From: Vespa crabro
Taxonomy: Eukaryota > Arthropoda > Insecta > Hymenoptera > Vespidae
Direction: 5' to 3'
Assembly (NCBI RefSeq): GCF_910589235.1
Contig: NC_060970.1
Location: 1,701,001-1,765,000 of the forward strand
DNA: 64,000 bases
Of the stretch, positions 1 to 14,450 are shown in pieces (the first letter of the stretch is position 1; each line of letters begins with the position of its first letter). The notes below the pieces were generated by a model. The model was not told where the DNA came from and searched no databases. It saw nothing but the letters and a program-made list of their open reading frames with translations. The position numbers were made by a program, and so were the translations under genes.

Positions 1-374
1 TATGTCCTACCCAAAAAAAGTAACTAACCTATTTTCTTAGACCTGTATTTTTATACATATATATTTACCTGGTTTTACTATATATGAAAAGAAACCGAAA
101 ATGAAACATCTGTTCTTTGTTCAAGATTACATCAAGAAATTATTTCTTTTTTCTTCTACCATCTTCCTCGCCCTTACAACTGACAGTAACTGACAATCGC
201 ATTTTCTACACTTATTGTGGACCTTCAGAACTTAAATAAGCATAAACAGAAAATGAGAAGATCCAAAGGGCCCAACTAATTGGCCGCATACGCGCCCTAA
301 CATCACGTCTCGCACTCATCCGCGCACGTACACGTGTACGCGCGTGTTCTATTCAGTCGCCTTGCATGGTCTTT

Positions 375-401
375 ATTATATATATATATACACACACACA
401 T
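375..401. repeat. TA/CA compound microsatellite
   Basis: A run of TA dinucleotides passes directly into CA dinucleotides. Confidence 0.9.
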
Positions 402-728
402 ACAATAATTCATTTCTGCATACTTTTACATCTATAACGTATTACATAAAATATTCGTATTGTTACGCTATTAGTCTCAAATTCGAAGAAACATTGGATA
501 CTTAGAAAAAAAATCTTACAAAAAAGAAAAATGCCTTATATGCCGTTATAATAAATAAAATAAATTAAAAAATACTGTTATAACCATGTCTAAGAAAAAA
601 ATAAAATAAAAAAAGTTAAACGAAGTGATTGTTATAATAAATAATTTTGAAAAGAATGCAAAATTTAATTGACAAGAATTTGCCTTAGCGGACGAAGTTA
701 CATATATGCCTTCATTAATCACACGCCA

Positions 729-787
729 TATATATATATATATATGTACATATACACACTCATCATACATACACACATACACACACT
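729..787. repeat. TA / ACAC compound microsatellite
   Basis: A TA run is followed by imperfect CATACACA-type repeats. Confidence 0.85.
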
Positions 788-3700
788 ATTATATACGTAC
801 GCGTACACAACGGTAAGAAAAAATTTCGTCTTGTCAACAAGAAATGATACAATGGCAACTCAAGATCGAATAGGACAAATTTTTTGAACGTTGTGAGGAA
901 ATTAAAATTGTTATTTACAATCTACGGTAAAGGAGAAAGATAAACCTAAAGGAGAAAGAAATCGGTAAAGCATCATTTATCGGCAATCGAAAGAGAAAAT
1001 AAAATACATATTCTCATATAAGCTTTATGTAATGCTATCTAATACTATAAAACATTAACTATATGAATGAGTAAAGAATTAATATTATACACTAGCTAAC
1101 TATTATATTCTATTCGAAATGATATTATAGAAATATTTTTAACAATAAAATGTTTAAAATTTTCAATTACACTTTATACTATAATCTGTTTATCAGAAAT
1201 TGAAAACACATTATGTCATAATATTAAACTATTTTAATATATTACGAATCAGACATCTTATTACTAACCATCTTTTTTCACATAAAATATTTTTAAATCT
1301 CTAACATCGTCATATTAATATTTGTTTTCAACAAATATTTTGAAATTACATGCGTTTTTAATATAAATTGTACGTACTAAAATCTTTTTAAAGTATGATA
1401 TTTAGTAAATAAACAAAACTCCACATAGCTTGCAAACATAGCGCATTTCACTACTTTTGCTTATAATGTAAATGATATATACATGGAGCAATATTTTAAA
1501 CTTCGTAAGGAAAAACTTTATATCTTATTTTATTTTCAGTATCACGAATTTGAAATATTCTATATAAATTAAAAATATTACGATTAATCTGGCAAAATTT
1601 TTAATTATTAACTCTTATTACTAATCTACTAACTCATAATACCACTCTTGCTTAGTACGTAGAAAATGTGAGATATCTTGTCATTGGTCCATATTGCCTT
1701 AACAATTGACACATTAAAAACATTTTAATATATTATAATTATATTTGGTGTTATTTCAATCATTCTTATTTTATAATTTTCTTATGTGATTTCATAGATG
1801 AGATATTTTTATTGTCAAATTAGGAAGTTTTTACTCATCAATCAATCTATACACATACATCCTCAAAAATTCTGCATTTCTACAAGATTATTTATTTATA
1901 TATATTTTTCTGTTAAAGAACACAAAGTTAATTTGTCATTTTACGTTAAAGAGTTATCCTATGATTATATAATATCAAAACATCTTCAAGAAGGTAATTT
2001 TCAAAATATAAAAATACGACTGTATAAGAAATCGCAGCGCACTAATATATGAAATTGATGTATAATTTTATAAAATATTCATCATTAATACGGAAAAATT
2101 AATGATTCTGAACGTGGCATAAAATTAAAAATGGAAAAAGATAGTATTTAAAAAAGAGAAGGATATAGGTTAATATGAAAATATGCGGCTATGGAAGAAA
2201 TTGTTTTTCTTTTCTTACCAATGAAACGACTTTTCTGGTTTTGATATAAGGGCCACAGTATTGACCTTGCAATTTCATATCTTTTAACATTTCCTTATAG
2301 AAAATTTGAAACTTTACACTCAACAGTAGCATAAGTCGCAAAGTAACAAAATTCTAATTTATTTTCAAGTGAAATTCATGATGATATTTCAAAACAATAT
2401 TAATTATTTATATAAAAGTACTAATTAGATTACTCTGTGCAATGGAATATTTTCTAAAACATTTACATACTTATATTAGAATCATAGGATATCTGGTCCA
2501 AAGACACATACATCTGTTGGGAAAGCTCACGTTTTCTCATGATAACGAACATAAATTTGTAACTTATATATTATATTTACATTTTATCATGTTTTTATTT
2601 ATAATAAATAAAAATTATAGTAATGATAATAACGATCTACAATCTTAGAACACACATATGAAATATGTGGAACATATGATATGTAAACTTTAAGGTTCAA
2701 AACCTAATCTTTCCAGCTCAGACAAAACTCTATTTTGTAGATGATCAATAAAAAGCAATTATTTATGATTTTCATGCAACTGAAATTTTCCATAACAGCT
2801 TAACTTAACAACTTTGTTTATGATAATATATGATGATAGTGATATAAAAACAAAGAGTAGTAATATTTTGTTTTTTATAGTGAAATGTATATTAATACAT
2901 TTATTGTCTTCAGAATTATTGGTATTTGTATTCAAATTTTGCAATTTCATTTAAAACACTCATAAATCTGTGTTTATTGTTTATTACGGTATGACCATCA
3001 TTTACAACAAACGTAACCAATAATATAAAACATAATATACAATTTCCAACTCTTTATTTTGTTTCAACAGTATTATTTAACAAATAAATATATACATTGC
3101 TTTTGACTAAAAAAGGACTAGATTGAGAGAGAACATTTCAATTACAAGTTAATCTATCCTAGTGTGATTTTACATATGCTATAAGTAGCAATGCCTATTT
3201 TCGTTTGCCAAATACATGAACATGATCTACATTTACTATTAATTGACATGTACTTGAATCTAACTTACAAATTTTTACAATAATTAATAAATATTTTGTA
3301 TAAAAATATTTTTCTTTTGATAAAAAAGCATTTTTAATAAAATAAATATACATTTTTTTAGTTTAAGGATAATCATTAAACATGGTTTTATAATGACCTA
3401 CGTAATCCATGAGAACAGGCATAATTCTTGACCGATGAATAAGGTCGCATTTTAAAGACGAAGGATTAATATAGAACTTAATTTTTCCGAATTTTTAAAA
3501 AAGCTTTATTTTATTAAAAAAAAAAATCGTGTTAAAAAAAGTATTTTTTCAAGAATAGTTTATAAACAAATAAAAAGATTTTCCAACAATTCAACGAAGA
3601 TTTATGGTAGATTCATGTTTAAAATAAGACCTCATTTATTAATATTGGTAAAAAATTACTCCTGTTTTCGTTGCTGAAGTAAATGATGTTTTCGACATTT

Positions 3701-5161
3701 TTCGCGATGAAAAAGTTTAATACTAGACATTTGCGACGGAAGAAAAGCTTGTATCTTCTCTACTGATCATTATATATACGATTGATTATAGTATGTTTTA
3801 TCCGTGATATAGTTCGTTTATGTGCGTAAATAGTCAATGATCATCATTTCTAAATATTTCCAAACGTAAAGAACTGCGTTTCACAGAGAATCTACGGTAA
3901 TTCATTCCATCATTTTAATAGGCTTTAGCCAATTGATTCTATGATAAAAATAAGGAAATATGTGTCCAATCGGTTATGTCAATGTATTCGAATTTCTAAA
4001 ATATTGTTAAATTTTGGAAAAATTTATAATTACTTATAGATTTTATAGATTAAAAAGATAGAGATTCTATGAGCAATGTATAGCACATTGACAAGCATCT
4101 AGATTGATAATTAAAGAGGCTATAAATGATACGGTTATTTTTTTATTTTATCAATATAAACAAAACTAATGAATTAATTAACTCTTTTTTTGCTCATTTT
4201 ATAATTTAGTACGGTGTTGCTGTTCAATCTCTTATATTTATTTTCTCCAATGATGGTTGAATTTCTGACGATGATATCTGCCGAATAGGACACAACAGAA
4301 TAATTTTGTTCGATGACATGCGTATGAAGAATATATATATATTATAGTAAACATATATATTATATATTATTTTTGAAAAAGATCAAAACACGAGTTCAGT
4401 TCCACATTACGTGATTTTTCTCCCAGTGCTATTTTGTTATGGTTCCCTCTGTAGGACTTGACTTCATATTATTACTATTACTATTACTATAATAATAATA
4501 TGTAATATAATAATATAATAATAAGAATAGTAATAAGAAAAAATAGAAAAATATACTTATATTATATATATCATGATACATATGTTGACGGTGATTTATG
4601 GTAACAAAAAGAGTAAAAAGCGTCATTTTATGTGATGATTTTATGCGCGAACTCTCAACAAATCCTGTCCTTGATAATTTCAACTCATGACTACTACCCA
4701 ATGATAGATAAGACTAACCCTTTGCACTCTAAGCAATTTTTAATAAGAGCTTTTAGCAATTCTAAGTTGTTTTTACAGTAAGCTATCAGCTACTTCAGGA
4801 GTATTTCACCAGATTGATTAGAATCAGCAGATGCCGAAATATCTCCCTATATGTATAAAAATACAAAGTTGTTTAAAGTTGCCGCTGCAGCGACGACAAC
4901 GCAGTAGAAAAGAAAACAACATATCATGAAAAGTAGGTTTTCATTCGCTATCATTGTCTTACAACCTTATGGTCGTTATGTATTTGTTTCCATATTATTT
5001 CTTCACGATGACATTTAGTAGTTGAAAGGTTAAAAGATCATATGCGATATGTACGACGTAGAACGAGCCAGTTGCCAGACTGTTTTCACTTGAGCGTAGA
5101 CGAAGTTGTGTTTATTTGGTTAAAATAATGATTAACCATTGTCACGGAAAAATCACAAAAA

Positions 5162-7609
5162 ATGCCCAAAATGGCTAAGGTAAAATGATTATTATACATT
5201 AGTATATTTTATTTTATAATTATAAATTATAGCATACACAACTTATAATTGTAATATTTATTCACAATTAAAGTCTTTTTTAGGTGAAAAACAAAGCACT
5301 CGAGAAAATTTAAATCATGTTAAACCTGCAATAATGTTAAACCTATCTATAATTTTACATGGAGAACAATTCACTTGTAAGTATTCCCTTTTAGCCACTT
5401 AAGCAGAAAATATAAGATCCCCATAAATTGGCTGATTATAAACATGGAAAATGAAATATCTATGACGACAATATGTATAAGAATCATATGGTTATAACGA
5501 ATCGGATGAAATATGCCCGATGGGAAGAAAGTCACAAATAATACAGAGAGCAAGGTACTTTAAATACAAAAAATAGTACATTTTATAGTCTTAGTTGTAT
5601 TAGAAATATTTCAAGGTTTTATATGTCCAATTTATTTTAAATCTGTATATGAACGTGCGCTAGATGTTGATCATAGAAACATTATATTATATTGAAATAG
5701 AATTGCACAATAAGTAAATAAATTATGCCAGAAATTTATTAGATCGTGCAGTCACAATTTTACCTAGAATAAATCAATTTTGATACAAATACACATATAT
5801 TATGGAAGAAATGTTAGAAAATATTACTGGTAAGATCTGATATAAAATTAGGAATTATTTTTTATTATGTAACTTGATTTTGTAAAGATTTATTATAGAA
5901 ACACGTCAAGTTTTTGGGCGATGGATGGAATGGGAACCTGACTAACAGATATGGCAAACATATATTAAATTTGAATTACGATATAAAGAAATACAAAGAG
6001 CAAGGTAGAGATATATAATTATATAGGGAGATATATACTTTGTAATAAATGGAGGACGCAAAGTTTATAATAAATATACTATAAACTTTTTCGGAGATGA
6101 GACCTTAGATGAAAAGCTATTTATAGCATTTGCAAGATTTAAAGAATTACAGAGAGAAGTATTATTTTAAGATAACAATATATTCAGTTTCTCTGTTATA
6201 ATAAGTATAATTTTAATATGTCTTTGATAGCATGATAGAGGAAGAATAATTTCTAAGTATGCTTTAGACAATACTTTAAAAGAAAGAACAAATGAAATAC
6301 ATAATGCATATATATAAATAATAAAGAAGTCAAGGAGAATCCTTCTAATGATGCTTGATTCGACTATCTGAGATTAGTAAAATCCGAAGAAAATCATAAT
6401 GTTGGAAGAGCGTATGAACGAGCTATAGCAAATGTCCCTCCTACTAAAGAAATGAATATTTACTTTTTAACAATTCTGAAATCAAATTGAAGTTCCTTTC
6501 TATAAAATAAATTTTTTACAGGAGGAGCATGGAAACGATATATCTATTTGTAGATAAGTTATGCTTTGTACAAAGAAATTGATACGGAAGTTATAGGTAG
6601 ATGTTGTCAAGTTTCAGGTACAGTTTATCTTATATAAAATTATTGTCATATATGTAGATATAAATTTATAATATTTTATTGTTACGTATAAACATAAAAC
6701 TTTATAATATTTTTATTATTTTTCAGAACCTGTTTAGATCTTATTCCATATTAATATTTCACATTTTCTAAAATATGGCTATGTTGAAATACAACAAAAA
6801 AATTTGACTATAGTGAGAAAAACATTGGTATGCTATTATTATTACTATTTTTTTTTGTTTATAAGTACTAAATTATTGTATTTTTAAATATTTAATATCA
6901 TTTATTTCAAGGTATGGTATTGAGTGTTTATCCCAAAGACAAATTGTACCGTGGTTACAATGATTTAGAGACACAATTTAGAAAATTTATTTCAAGCTTG
7001 ATTTCATGGTGTGATTATATATATGTAAATAAAAAACTTAATTTATAAATCTTCTTACATTATAATACACGCGTTTGGATAGTTCATGCTAAATTTGAAT
7101 TAGTTAATTCTCCATCGTGAGATGATGTTGATAATGTTACTTTAGCTCGTAGAATTTTTGAACGTGGAAATTATCCATTATTTGCAAACTGTGACAAAGA
7201 AAGGAGAATATTACTTTTGGGAGCTTGGAGAGATTTCGAAAATGAGAAGGGAGACAAACAGAGTTAGATTAAAATTATTATCAAAGTGCCTAGAAGAATT
7301 AAACGAAGAAGCCGAATTATTGAAGAAGATGAAGTATGTAATTTTGATAACATACATTAAATAGTAGAATAACATTAAATAGTTTTGGAGAAATTTAAAT
7401 TAAGAAGAAGTATTCTTAATTTATATTAAAAATAACCTATATTAAATTGAAGATATTTGGAAGATATCCGGAAAAAGTATTCGACTTCGTTCGTATTCCC
7501 AGAAGACGAATTCCAAAGAGCAAATCTTAACTTGTTGGCATTAGCGAAAGCGTGGATAAAGCAAAAAATTTCTAGAGAAACTGATCAAAATGAAAAAATT
7601 AATAATTAG
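5162..7609 (+). pseudogene. crn: crooked neck (HAT-repeat splicing factor) pseudogene, copy A
   Basis: Conceptual translation recovers pieces of the crooked neck (CRNKL1/Clf1/Syf3) protein, a HAT-repeat scaffold of the Prp19-associated spliceosome complex. The first exon (5162-5179) reads MPKMAK before a GT donor. After an intron ending in TTTTAG, the text resumes with VKNKA. Later pieces include a KYARWEES-type stretch, VYERALDVDH, LPRINQF, ETRQVF followed by RWMEWEPD, FELRYKEIQRAR, a tail reading PRRIKRR, and NLNLLALAKAW before a TAG at 7607-7609. Introns with recognisable GT/AG edges separate them, so this is a DNA-level duplicate and not a processed copy. Several in-frame stops (for example in EPD-stop-QIW), the loss of the QLLREAK-type segment and a roughly 200-bp internal deletion make it non-functional. 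The functional gene is not in this window. Confidence 0.88.
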
Positions 7610-8673
7610 AATCGGATAATTAAAAATAATTTATATCTTTTATATTATTATTATATTTATATTCTGTAAATAGGCAATATAAGTATGGTGGAGAATTCTA
7701 TATTTATCTTGATTTATTTATAAAATGTAAAAGGTATAAAATTTTGCTTTGATAGTTTCTTTTTGTATAAATATAGTTTATATTTTATAAATAATAAACA
7801 ATTTTCTATAATTTATATTTAAAATCTTTATATCTAAAATTCTATATTATCACTTCTAATAACTTATATTTAAAAATGGTAATACAGGAGTTTTACAATA
7901 TATTATATTGTAAATATTACGAAATTTTACAATATATATATTATAAAATAGGGAAGTTAATTAAAGATAGCATTATTTTATGCAAAGTATTCAAAGGCTA
8001 TTAGAAAGGTAGTAATTTAAAATAGTTTTTTCCATTTAGAACTTACAACAAATTTTAACTATTATCACTCCGATTATTTAGTGCAATTAACGATCGGCAA
8101 CTATCTTTAATATATGCTTGCTTATTAGGTTTGGAATATCTTACTTTAAATGCGACCATAACATGCAAGTAATAATCTTTAAATTATTTTAAAACAATCT
8201 TTATACATTTTCAAGAAATATGTAATTTTGATAATAATCAATAATCATATTTGATTTTGAAATTTTTTCTATGATTATAATTCGCTTATCTTTCCAAATT
8301 AGCAGCAAATAATTTTTTTCTTTTTTGTCATTAAAGTGAAATGGATGCGTTTAGAATAAAATAAAAAAAAAGATTAACTAAGATGCGAATAAAGATTATA
8401 CGGAATTTAGAGACACATTTGAGTGGTCGAAATGTAAAGTTAATAAGGAATAAAATAGTCAGTGTAATGCCTGATAAAAACACTTGGAGTGGTAAGGGTT
8501 AAATTAAAATAAAGCAAATTATATTTGTGATATTGTAATATTTTTTACTTCATTTTAAAATATATTCAGGTGATACCATTATGTATAAAAAATAATAACG
8601 GTCAAGTGACCATCTTGGCTCTATATGATCACTCTATATTCTCTTAGTCTAATTTTCGATTACATTTTCGTAC
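7610..8673. other. AT-rich 3' flank of the pseudogene, no gene
   Basis: This is duplicated non-coding sequence shared with about 13367-14450. It probably includes the ancestral 3' UTR and downstream DNA. No coding potential is seen. Confidence 0.6.
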
Positions 8674-8873
8674 NNNNNNNNNNNNNNNNNNNNNNNNNNN
8701 NNNNNNNNNNNNNNNNNNNNNNNNNNNNNNNNNNNNNNNNNNNNNNNNNNNNNNNNNNNNNNNNNNNNNNNNNNNNNNNNNNNNNNNNNNNNNNNNNNNN
8801 NNNNNNNNNNNNNNNNNNNNNNNNNNNNNNNNNNNNNNNNNNNNNNNNNNNNNNNNNNNNNNNNNNNNNNNNN
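8674..8873. other. Assembly gap of 200 N
   Basis: A run of exactly 200 Ns, probably a placeholder of arbitrary length. It falls precisely between the two SD1 units, so their junction is not sequenced and the true distance is unknown. Confidence 0.99.
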
Positions 8874-11800
8874 TAATGATCTACAATCATAGAACACACA
8901 TATGAAACGGACATATGATATGTAAACTTTGAGGTTCAAAACCTAATCTTTTCAGCTCAGACAAAACCCTACTTTGTAGATGATCAATAAAAAGCAATTA
9001 TTTATGACTTTCATGCAACTGAGATTTTCCATAACAGCTTAACTTAACAACTTTGTTTATGATAATATATGATGATAGTGATATAAAAACAAAGAGTAGT
9101 AATATTTTGTTTTTTGTAGTGAAATGTATATAATACATTTATTGTCTTCAGAATTATTGGTATTTGTATTCAAATTTTGCAATTTCATTTAAAACACTCA
9201 TAAATCTGTATTTATTATTTATTACGATATGACCATCATCTACAATAAATGTAACCAATAATATAAAACAAAATAATATACAATTTTCAACTCTTGATAT
9301 TGTTTCAAAAGTATTATATAGCAAATAAATACACATATTGCTTTTGACTAGAAAAGGACTAGATTGAGAGAGAACATCTCAGTTGCAAGTTAATCTATCC
9401 TAGTGTGATTTTCCATATGCTATAAGTAGCAATGCCTATTTTCAATTGCCAAATATATGAACATGATCTACATTTACTATTAATTGACATGTACTTGAAT
9501 CTAACTTACAAATTTTTACAATAATTACTTGATATTTTGTATAAAAATATTTCTCTTTTGATAAAAAAGCATTTTTAATAAAATAAATATACATTTTTTT
9601 AGTTTAAGGATATTCATTAAACATGGTTTTATAATGACCTACGTATTCCATGAGAACAGGCGTAATTCTTGACCGATGAATAAGGTCGCATTTTAAAGAC
9701 GAAGGATTAATCTAGGACATAATTTTTCCGAATTTTTGAAAAAGATTTATTTTATTAAAAAACATCGTGTTAAAAATAGTATTTTTTAAAGAATGGTTTA
9801 TAAACAAATAAAAAGATTTTCCAAAAATTCGACAAAGATTTATGGTAGATTCATGTTTAAAATAGACCTCCTTCATTAAAATTGGTAAAAAATTACTCCT
9901 GTTCTTTCGGCTGAAGTAAAAAGTGGCACATTACGATATTTTTCTCCCGGTGCTATTTTGTTATGGTTTCCTCTGTAGGACTTCACTTATATTATTACTA
10001 TTACTAGTACTATTACTATAATAATAATATGTAATATAATAATATAATAATAAGAATAGTAATAGGAAAAAATAGAACATTTTTTACATATTTTTAAATA
10101 TTATATACATCATGACATTTGCTGACGATAATTTAAGATAACAAAAGGAGTAAAAAACGTCATTTTATGTCATGATTTTATGCGCATACACTCAACAAAT
10201 CCTATCCTTGATAATTTCAACCCAGGACTATCCAACGATAGATAAGATTAACCTTTGCACTCAAAGCAATTTTTAATAAGAACTTTTAGCAATTCTAAGT
10301 TGTTTTTACAATGAGCTACCAGCTACTTCAGGAGAATTTCATCAGATTGATTAGAATAAGCAGATGCCGAAATATCTCCCCATATATATAAAAATACAAA
10401 GTTGTTTAAAGTTGCCGCTGCAGCGACGACAACGCAGTGGAAAAGAAAACAACATATCATGAAAAGTAGGTTTTCTTCCGCTATCATTGTCTTACTACCT
10501 TATGGTCATTATGTATTTGTTTCCATATTATTTCTTCACCATGGAATTTAGTAGTTAAAAAGTTAAAAGATCATATGCGATATGTACGACGTAGAACAAA
10601 CCAGTTGCCAGACTGTTTTCACGTGAAGGTAGAGGAAGTTGTGTTTATATGGTTAGAATAACGATTAACCATCGTCACGGAAAAGTCAAAAAAAATGTCC
10701 AAAGTGGTTAAGATAAAATGATTATTATACATTAGTATATTTTATTTTATAATTATAAATTATTGCATGCACAACTTATAATTGTAATATTTATTCACAA
10801 TTAAAATCTTTTTTAGGTGAAAAACAAAGCACTCGAGAAAATTTAAATAATAGCAAAACAGCTATTAAGAGAAGCGAAGAAAAAAATCTTTATGCAATAA
10901 TGTTAAACCTATCTATAATTTAACATAGAGAACAATTCATTTGTAAGTATTCCCTTTTAGCCGCCTAAGCAGAAAATATAAGGTCCCCATAAATTGGCCG
11001 ATTATCAACATGGAAAATGAAATATCTATGACGACAATATGTGTAAAAATCATATGGTTATAACGAATCGGATGAAATATGCCCGATGGGAAGAAAGTCA
11101 GAAATAATGCAAAGAGCAAGGTACTTTACATACAAAAAATAGTACATTTTATAGTTTTAGTTGTATTAGAAATATTTCAAGGTTTTATATGTCCAATTTA
11201 TTTTAAATCTGTATATGAACGTGCGCTAGATGTTGATCATGGAAACATTACACTATGGCTATATTATATTGAAATAGAAATGCACAATAAGTAAATAAAT
11301 TATGCCAGAAATTTATTAGATCGTGCAGTCACAATTTTACCTAGAATAAATCAATTTTGATACAAATACACATACATGGAAGAAATGTTAGAAAATATTA
11401 TTGGTAAGATTTGATATAAAATAAGGGATTATTTTTTATTATGTAACTTGATTTTGTAAAGATTTATTATAGAAACACGTCAAGTTTTTGAGCGATGGAT
11501 GGAATGGGAACCTGACTAACAGATATGGCAAACATATATTAAATTTGAATTACGATATAAAGAAATACAAAGAGCAAGGTAGAGAGATATAATTATATAG
11601 GGAGATATATACTTTTGTAATAAATAGAGGACGCAAAGTTTATAAATATGTTATAAATATTTTCGGAGATGAGAGCTTAGATGAAAAGCTATTTATAGCA
11701 TTTGCAAGATTTGAAGAAGTACAGAAAGAAGTATTATTTTAAGATAACAATATATTCAGTTTCTCTGTTATAATAAGTATAATTTTAATATTTCTTTGAT

Positions 11801-14450
11801 AGCATGATAGAGCAAGAATAATTTCTAAGTATGCTTTAGACAATATTTCAAAAGAAATATATAATACATATATATAAATAAGAAATATGTAATGCATATA
11901 TAATAATAAAGAAGTCAAGGAGAATCCTTCTAATGATGCTTGATTCGACTATCTGAGATTAGTAAAATTCGAAGGAAATTATAATGTTGTAAGAGCGTAT
12001 AAACGAGCTATAGAAAATGTCACTCCTACTAAGGTAATGAATATTTACTTTTTAACAATTCTGAAGTCAAATTGAAGTTTCTTTCTATAAAATAAATTTT
12101 TTACATGAGAAGCATGGAAACGATATATCTATTTGTAGATAAGTTATGCTTTGAACAAAGAAATTGACACGGAAGTTATAGGTAGATGTCATCAAGTTTC
12201 AGGTACAGTTTATCTTATATAAAATTATTGTTATATATGAAGATGTAAATTTATAATATTTTATTGTTACATACGAAGATAGAATTTTATAATATTTTTG
12301 TTATTTTTCAGAACCTGTTTAGATCTTATTCCATATTAATAATTCACATTTTCTAAAATATGGCTCTGTTGAAATACAACAAAAAATTTGACTATAGTGA
12401 AAAGAACATTGGTATGCTATTATTATTACCATTTTTTTTGTTTATAAGTGTTAAATTATTGTATTTTTAAATATTTAATTTCATTTATTTCAAGGTATGG
12501 TATTGGGTGTTTATCCCAAAAAGAAACTGTACCGTGGTTACAATGATTTCGAGGCACAATCTAGAGAATTTGACAGATGCAAGATTCTGTATGAAAAATT
12601 ACTTGAATTTGCACTTCAAAACAGCACAATGTGAATGAAAGAAAACTACAGTTATATTTATCTTATGTTTTATTGTACTTATATTTATTTAATTATTATA
12701 ATGTCTATGTGTCTATGAAATAGAAAATACTAGACAACTATTTAAGAGATTATTAGAACGAATTGTTCATGTCAAAGTAAGCTTGATTTCATGGTATTAT
12801 TATATATATGTATATAAAAAACTTAATTTAAAAATCTTCTTGCATTATAATACACGCGTTTGGATAGCTTATACAAAATTTGAATTAGTTAATTCTCCAT
12901 CGGAAGATGATGTTGATAATGTTACTTTAGCGTGTAGAATTTTTGAACGTCGGAATTATCCATTATTTGCAAATTGTGACAAAGAAAGGAGAATATTACT
13001 TTTGGGAGCATGGAGAGATTTCGAAAATGAGAAGGGAGACAAATAGAGTTAGATTAAAATTATTGTCAAAATGCCTAGAAGAATTAAACGAAGAAGACGA
13101 ATGGTTGAAGAAGATGGAGTATGTAGTTTTTATAATATACATTAAATAGTACAATAACATTGAATAGTTTTGGAGGAATTTAAATTAAAAAGAAGTATTT
13201 TTAATTTATATGAAAAAAAATCTATATTAAATAGAAGATATTTCGCTTCCGGAAAAAGTATTCGACTACCAAAATATACCAAAGAGCAAATCTTAACTTC
13301 TTGGCATTAGCGAAAGCGTGGATAAAGCAAAAAATTTCTAGTGAAACTGCTCAAAATGAAAATTAACAATTAGAATCGGACAATTAAAAATAATTTATAT
13401 CTTTTGTATTATTATTATATTTATATTCTGTAAATAGACAATATAAGTATGGTGGAGAATTCTATATTTATCTTGATTTATTTATAAAATGTAAAAGGTG
13501 TAAAACTTTGCTTTGATAGTTTCTTTTTGTATAAATATAGTTTATATTTTATAAATAATAAACAATTTTCTATAATTTATATTTAAAATCTTTATATATA
13601 AAATTCTATATTATCACTTCTAATAACTTATATTTAAAAATGGTAATACAGGGGTTTTACAATATATTATATTGTAAATATTACGAAATTTTACAATATA
13701 TATATTATAAAATAGGGAAGTTAATTTAAAGATAGCATTATTTTATGCAAAGTATTCAAAGGCTATTAGAAAGGTAGTAATTTAAAATAGTTTTTTTCAT
13801 TAGGAACTTACAACAAACTTTAACTATTATCACTCCGATTAATTAGTGCAACTAACGATCGGCAACTATCTTTAATATATACTTGCTTATTAGGTTTGGA
13901 ATAACTTTAAATGCGACCATAACATGCAAGTAATAATCTTCAAATCATTTAAAAACAATCTTTATACATTTCCAAGAAAAATATAATTTCGATAATAATC
14001 AATAATCATATTTGATTTTGAAATTTTTTCTATGATTATAATTCGCTTATCTTTCCAAATTAGCAGCAAATAATTTTTTTCTTTTTTGTCATTAAAGTGA
14101 AATGGATGCGTTTAGAATAAAATAAAAAAAAAGATTAACTAAGATGCGAATAAAGAGTATACGGAATTTAGAGACACATTTGAGTGGTCGAAAAGTAAAG
14201 TTAATAAGGAATAAAATAGTCAGTGTAATGCCTGATAAACAGACTTGGAGTGATGAGGGTTAAATTATAATAAAGCAAATTGTATTTGTGATATTGTAAT
14301 ATTTTTTACTTCATTTTAAAATATATTCAGGTGATATCATTATGTATGAAAAATAATAACGGTCAAGTGACCACCTTGGCTCTGTATGATTATGTGTTTT
14401 CTCTTGATCTAATTTTCGATTATTTGTACGAACATTCTCGTACAAATAGG
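8874..14450. repeat. Segmental duplication SD1, copy B
   Basis: This is a direct repeat of 2622-8673. It starts immediately after the N run and ends near a perfect 9-bp inverted repeat (14423-14446, TTTGTACGA ... TCGTACAAA). It lacks the roughly 720-bp segment at 3683-4403 of copy A, but keeps crooked neck sequence that copy A has lost. Confidence 0.9.
10695..13366 (+). pseudogene. crn: crooked neck (HAT-repeat splicing factor) pseudogene, copy B
   Basis: This is the more complete of the two tandem crooked neck pseudogenes. Exon 1 (10695-10712) reads MSKVVK, but its splice donor GT is mutated to AT. Exon 2 starts at 10817 after TTTTAG and keeps the AKQLLREAK-like piece missing from copy A. 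The longest clean piece, at 12850-13046, reads VWIAYTKFELVNSPSEDDVD, followed by a FERR...CDKERRILLL-type HAT segment and FENEKGDK, then a TAG. Additional stops interrupt the EPD-stop-QIW stretch and others. Introns are retained. The gene family acts in the spliceosome; this copy cannot make the protein. The stop and frameshift pattern is partly shared with copy A, for example the stop within the EWEPD segment. This suggests that decay began before the tandem duplication. Confidence 0.9.

Larger units (their letters stand above)
1..2621. other. AT-rich non-coding stretch, no gene seen
   Basis: I see no credible coding region. The open frames here are short, low-complexity and made of AT-rich codons. 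One GC-richer patch at about 265-365 contains a 14-bp perfect palindrome (327-340) with a CACGTG core. It could be a regulatory patch or an unrelated repeat; no transcript evidence is visible. Two microsatellites are listed separately. Confidence 0.6.
2622..8673. repeat. Segmental duplication SD1, copy A
   Basis: This block aligns by eye, in direct orientation, with 8874-14450. The shared sequence begins at the TAATGAT/ATCTACAATC motif and runs through about 2.5 kb upstream of the crooked neck pseudogene, the pseudogene itself, and about 1 kb downstream to the assembly gap. Sampled stretches differ by only a few percent, plus indels. Copy A holds about 720 bp (near 3683-4403) that copy B lacks, and lacks about 200 bp of the pseudogene that copy B keeps (near 12570-12780). 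Because divergence is real and indels occur on both sides, this is not simply one haplotype assembled twice. Confidence 0.9.

Noticed and set aside
327..340. CACGTG-centred palindrome as a promoter
   Set aside because: A single palindrome in a GC-richer patch, with no adjacent gene in the window, is not enough to call a promoter.
4429..5553. Minus-strand frames at 4429-4701 and 5371-5553 (and 10937-11119)
   Set aside because: The first is low-complexity Tyr/Asn from TA-rich DNA. The others are antisense to crooked neck exon 2.
8625..8939. Open frames spanning the N run
   Set aside because: They consist of unknown residues from the assembly gap and are not evidence of coding.
14423..14450. 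Hairpin near the end of SD1 copy B as a Helitron 3' terminus carrying a captured crooked neck
   Set aside because: No CTRR terminus follows the hairpin, and no TC 5' end or A/T insertion site fits at 2622 or 8874.
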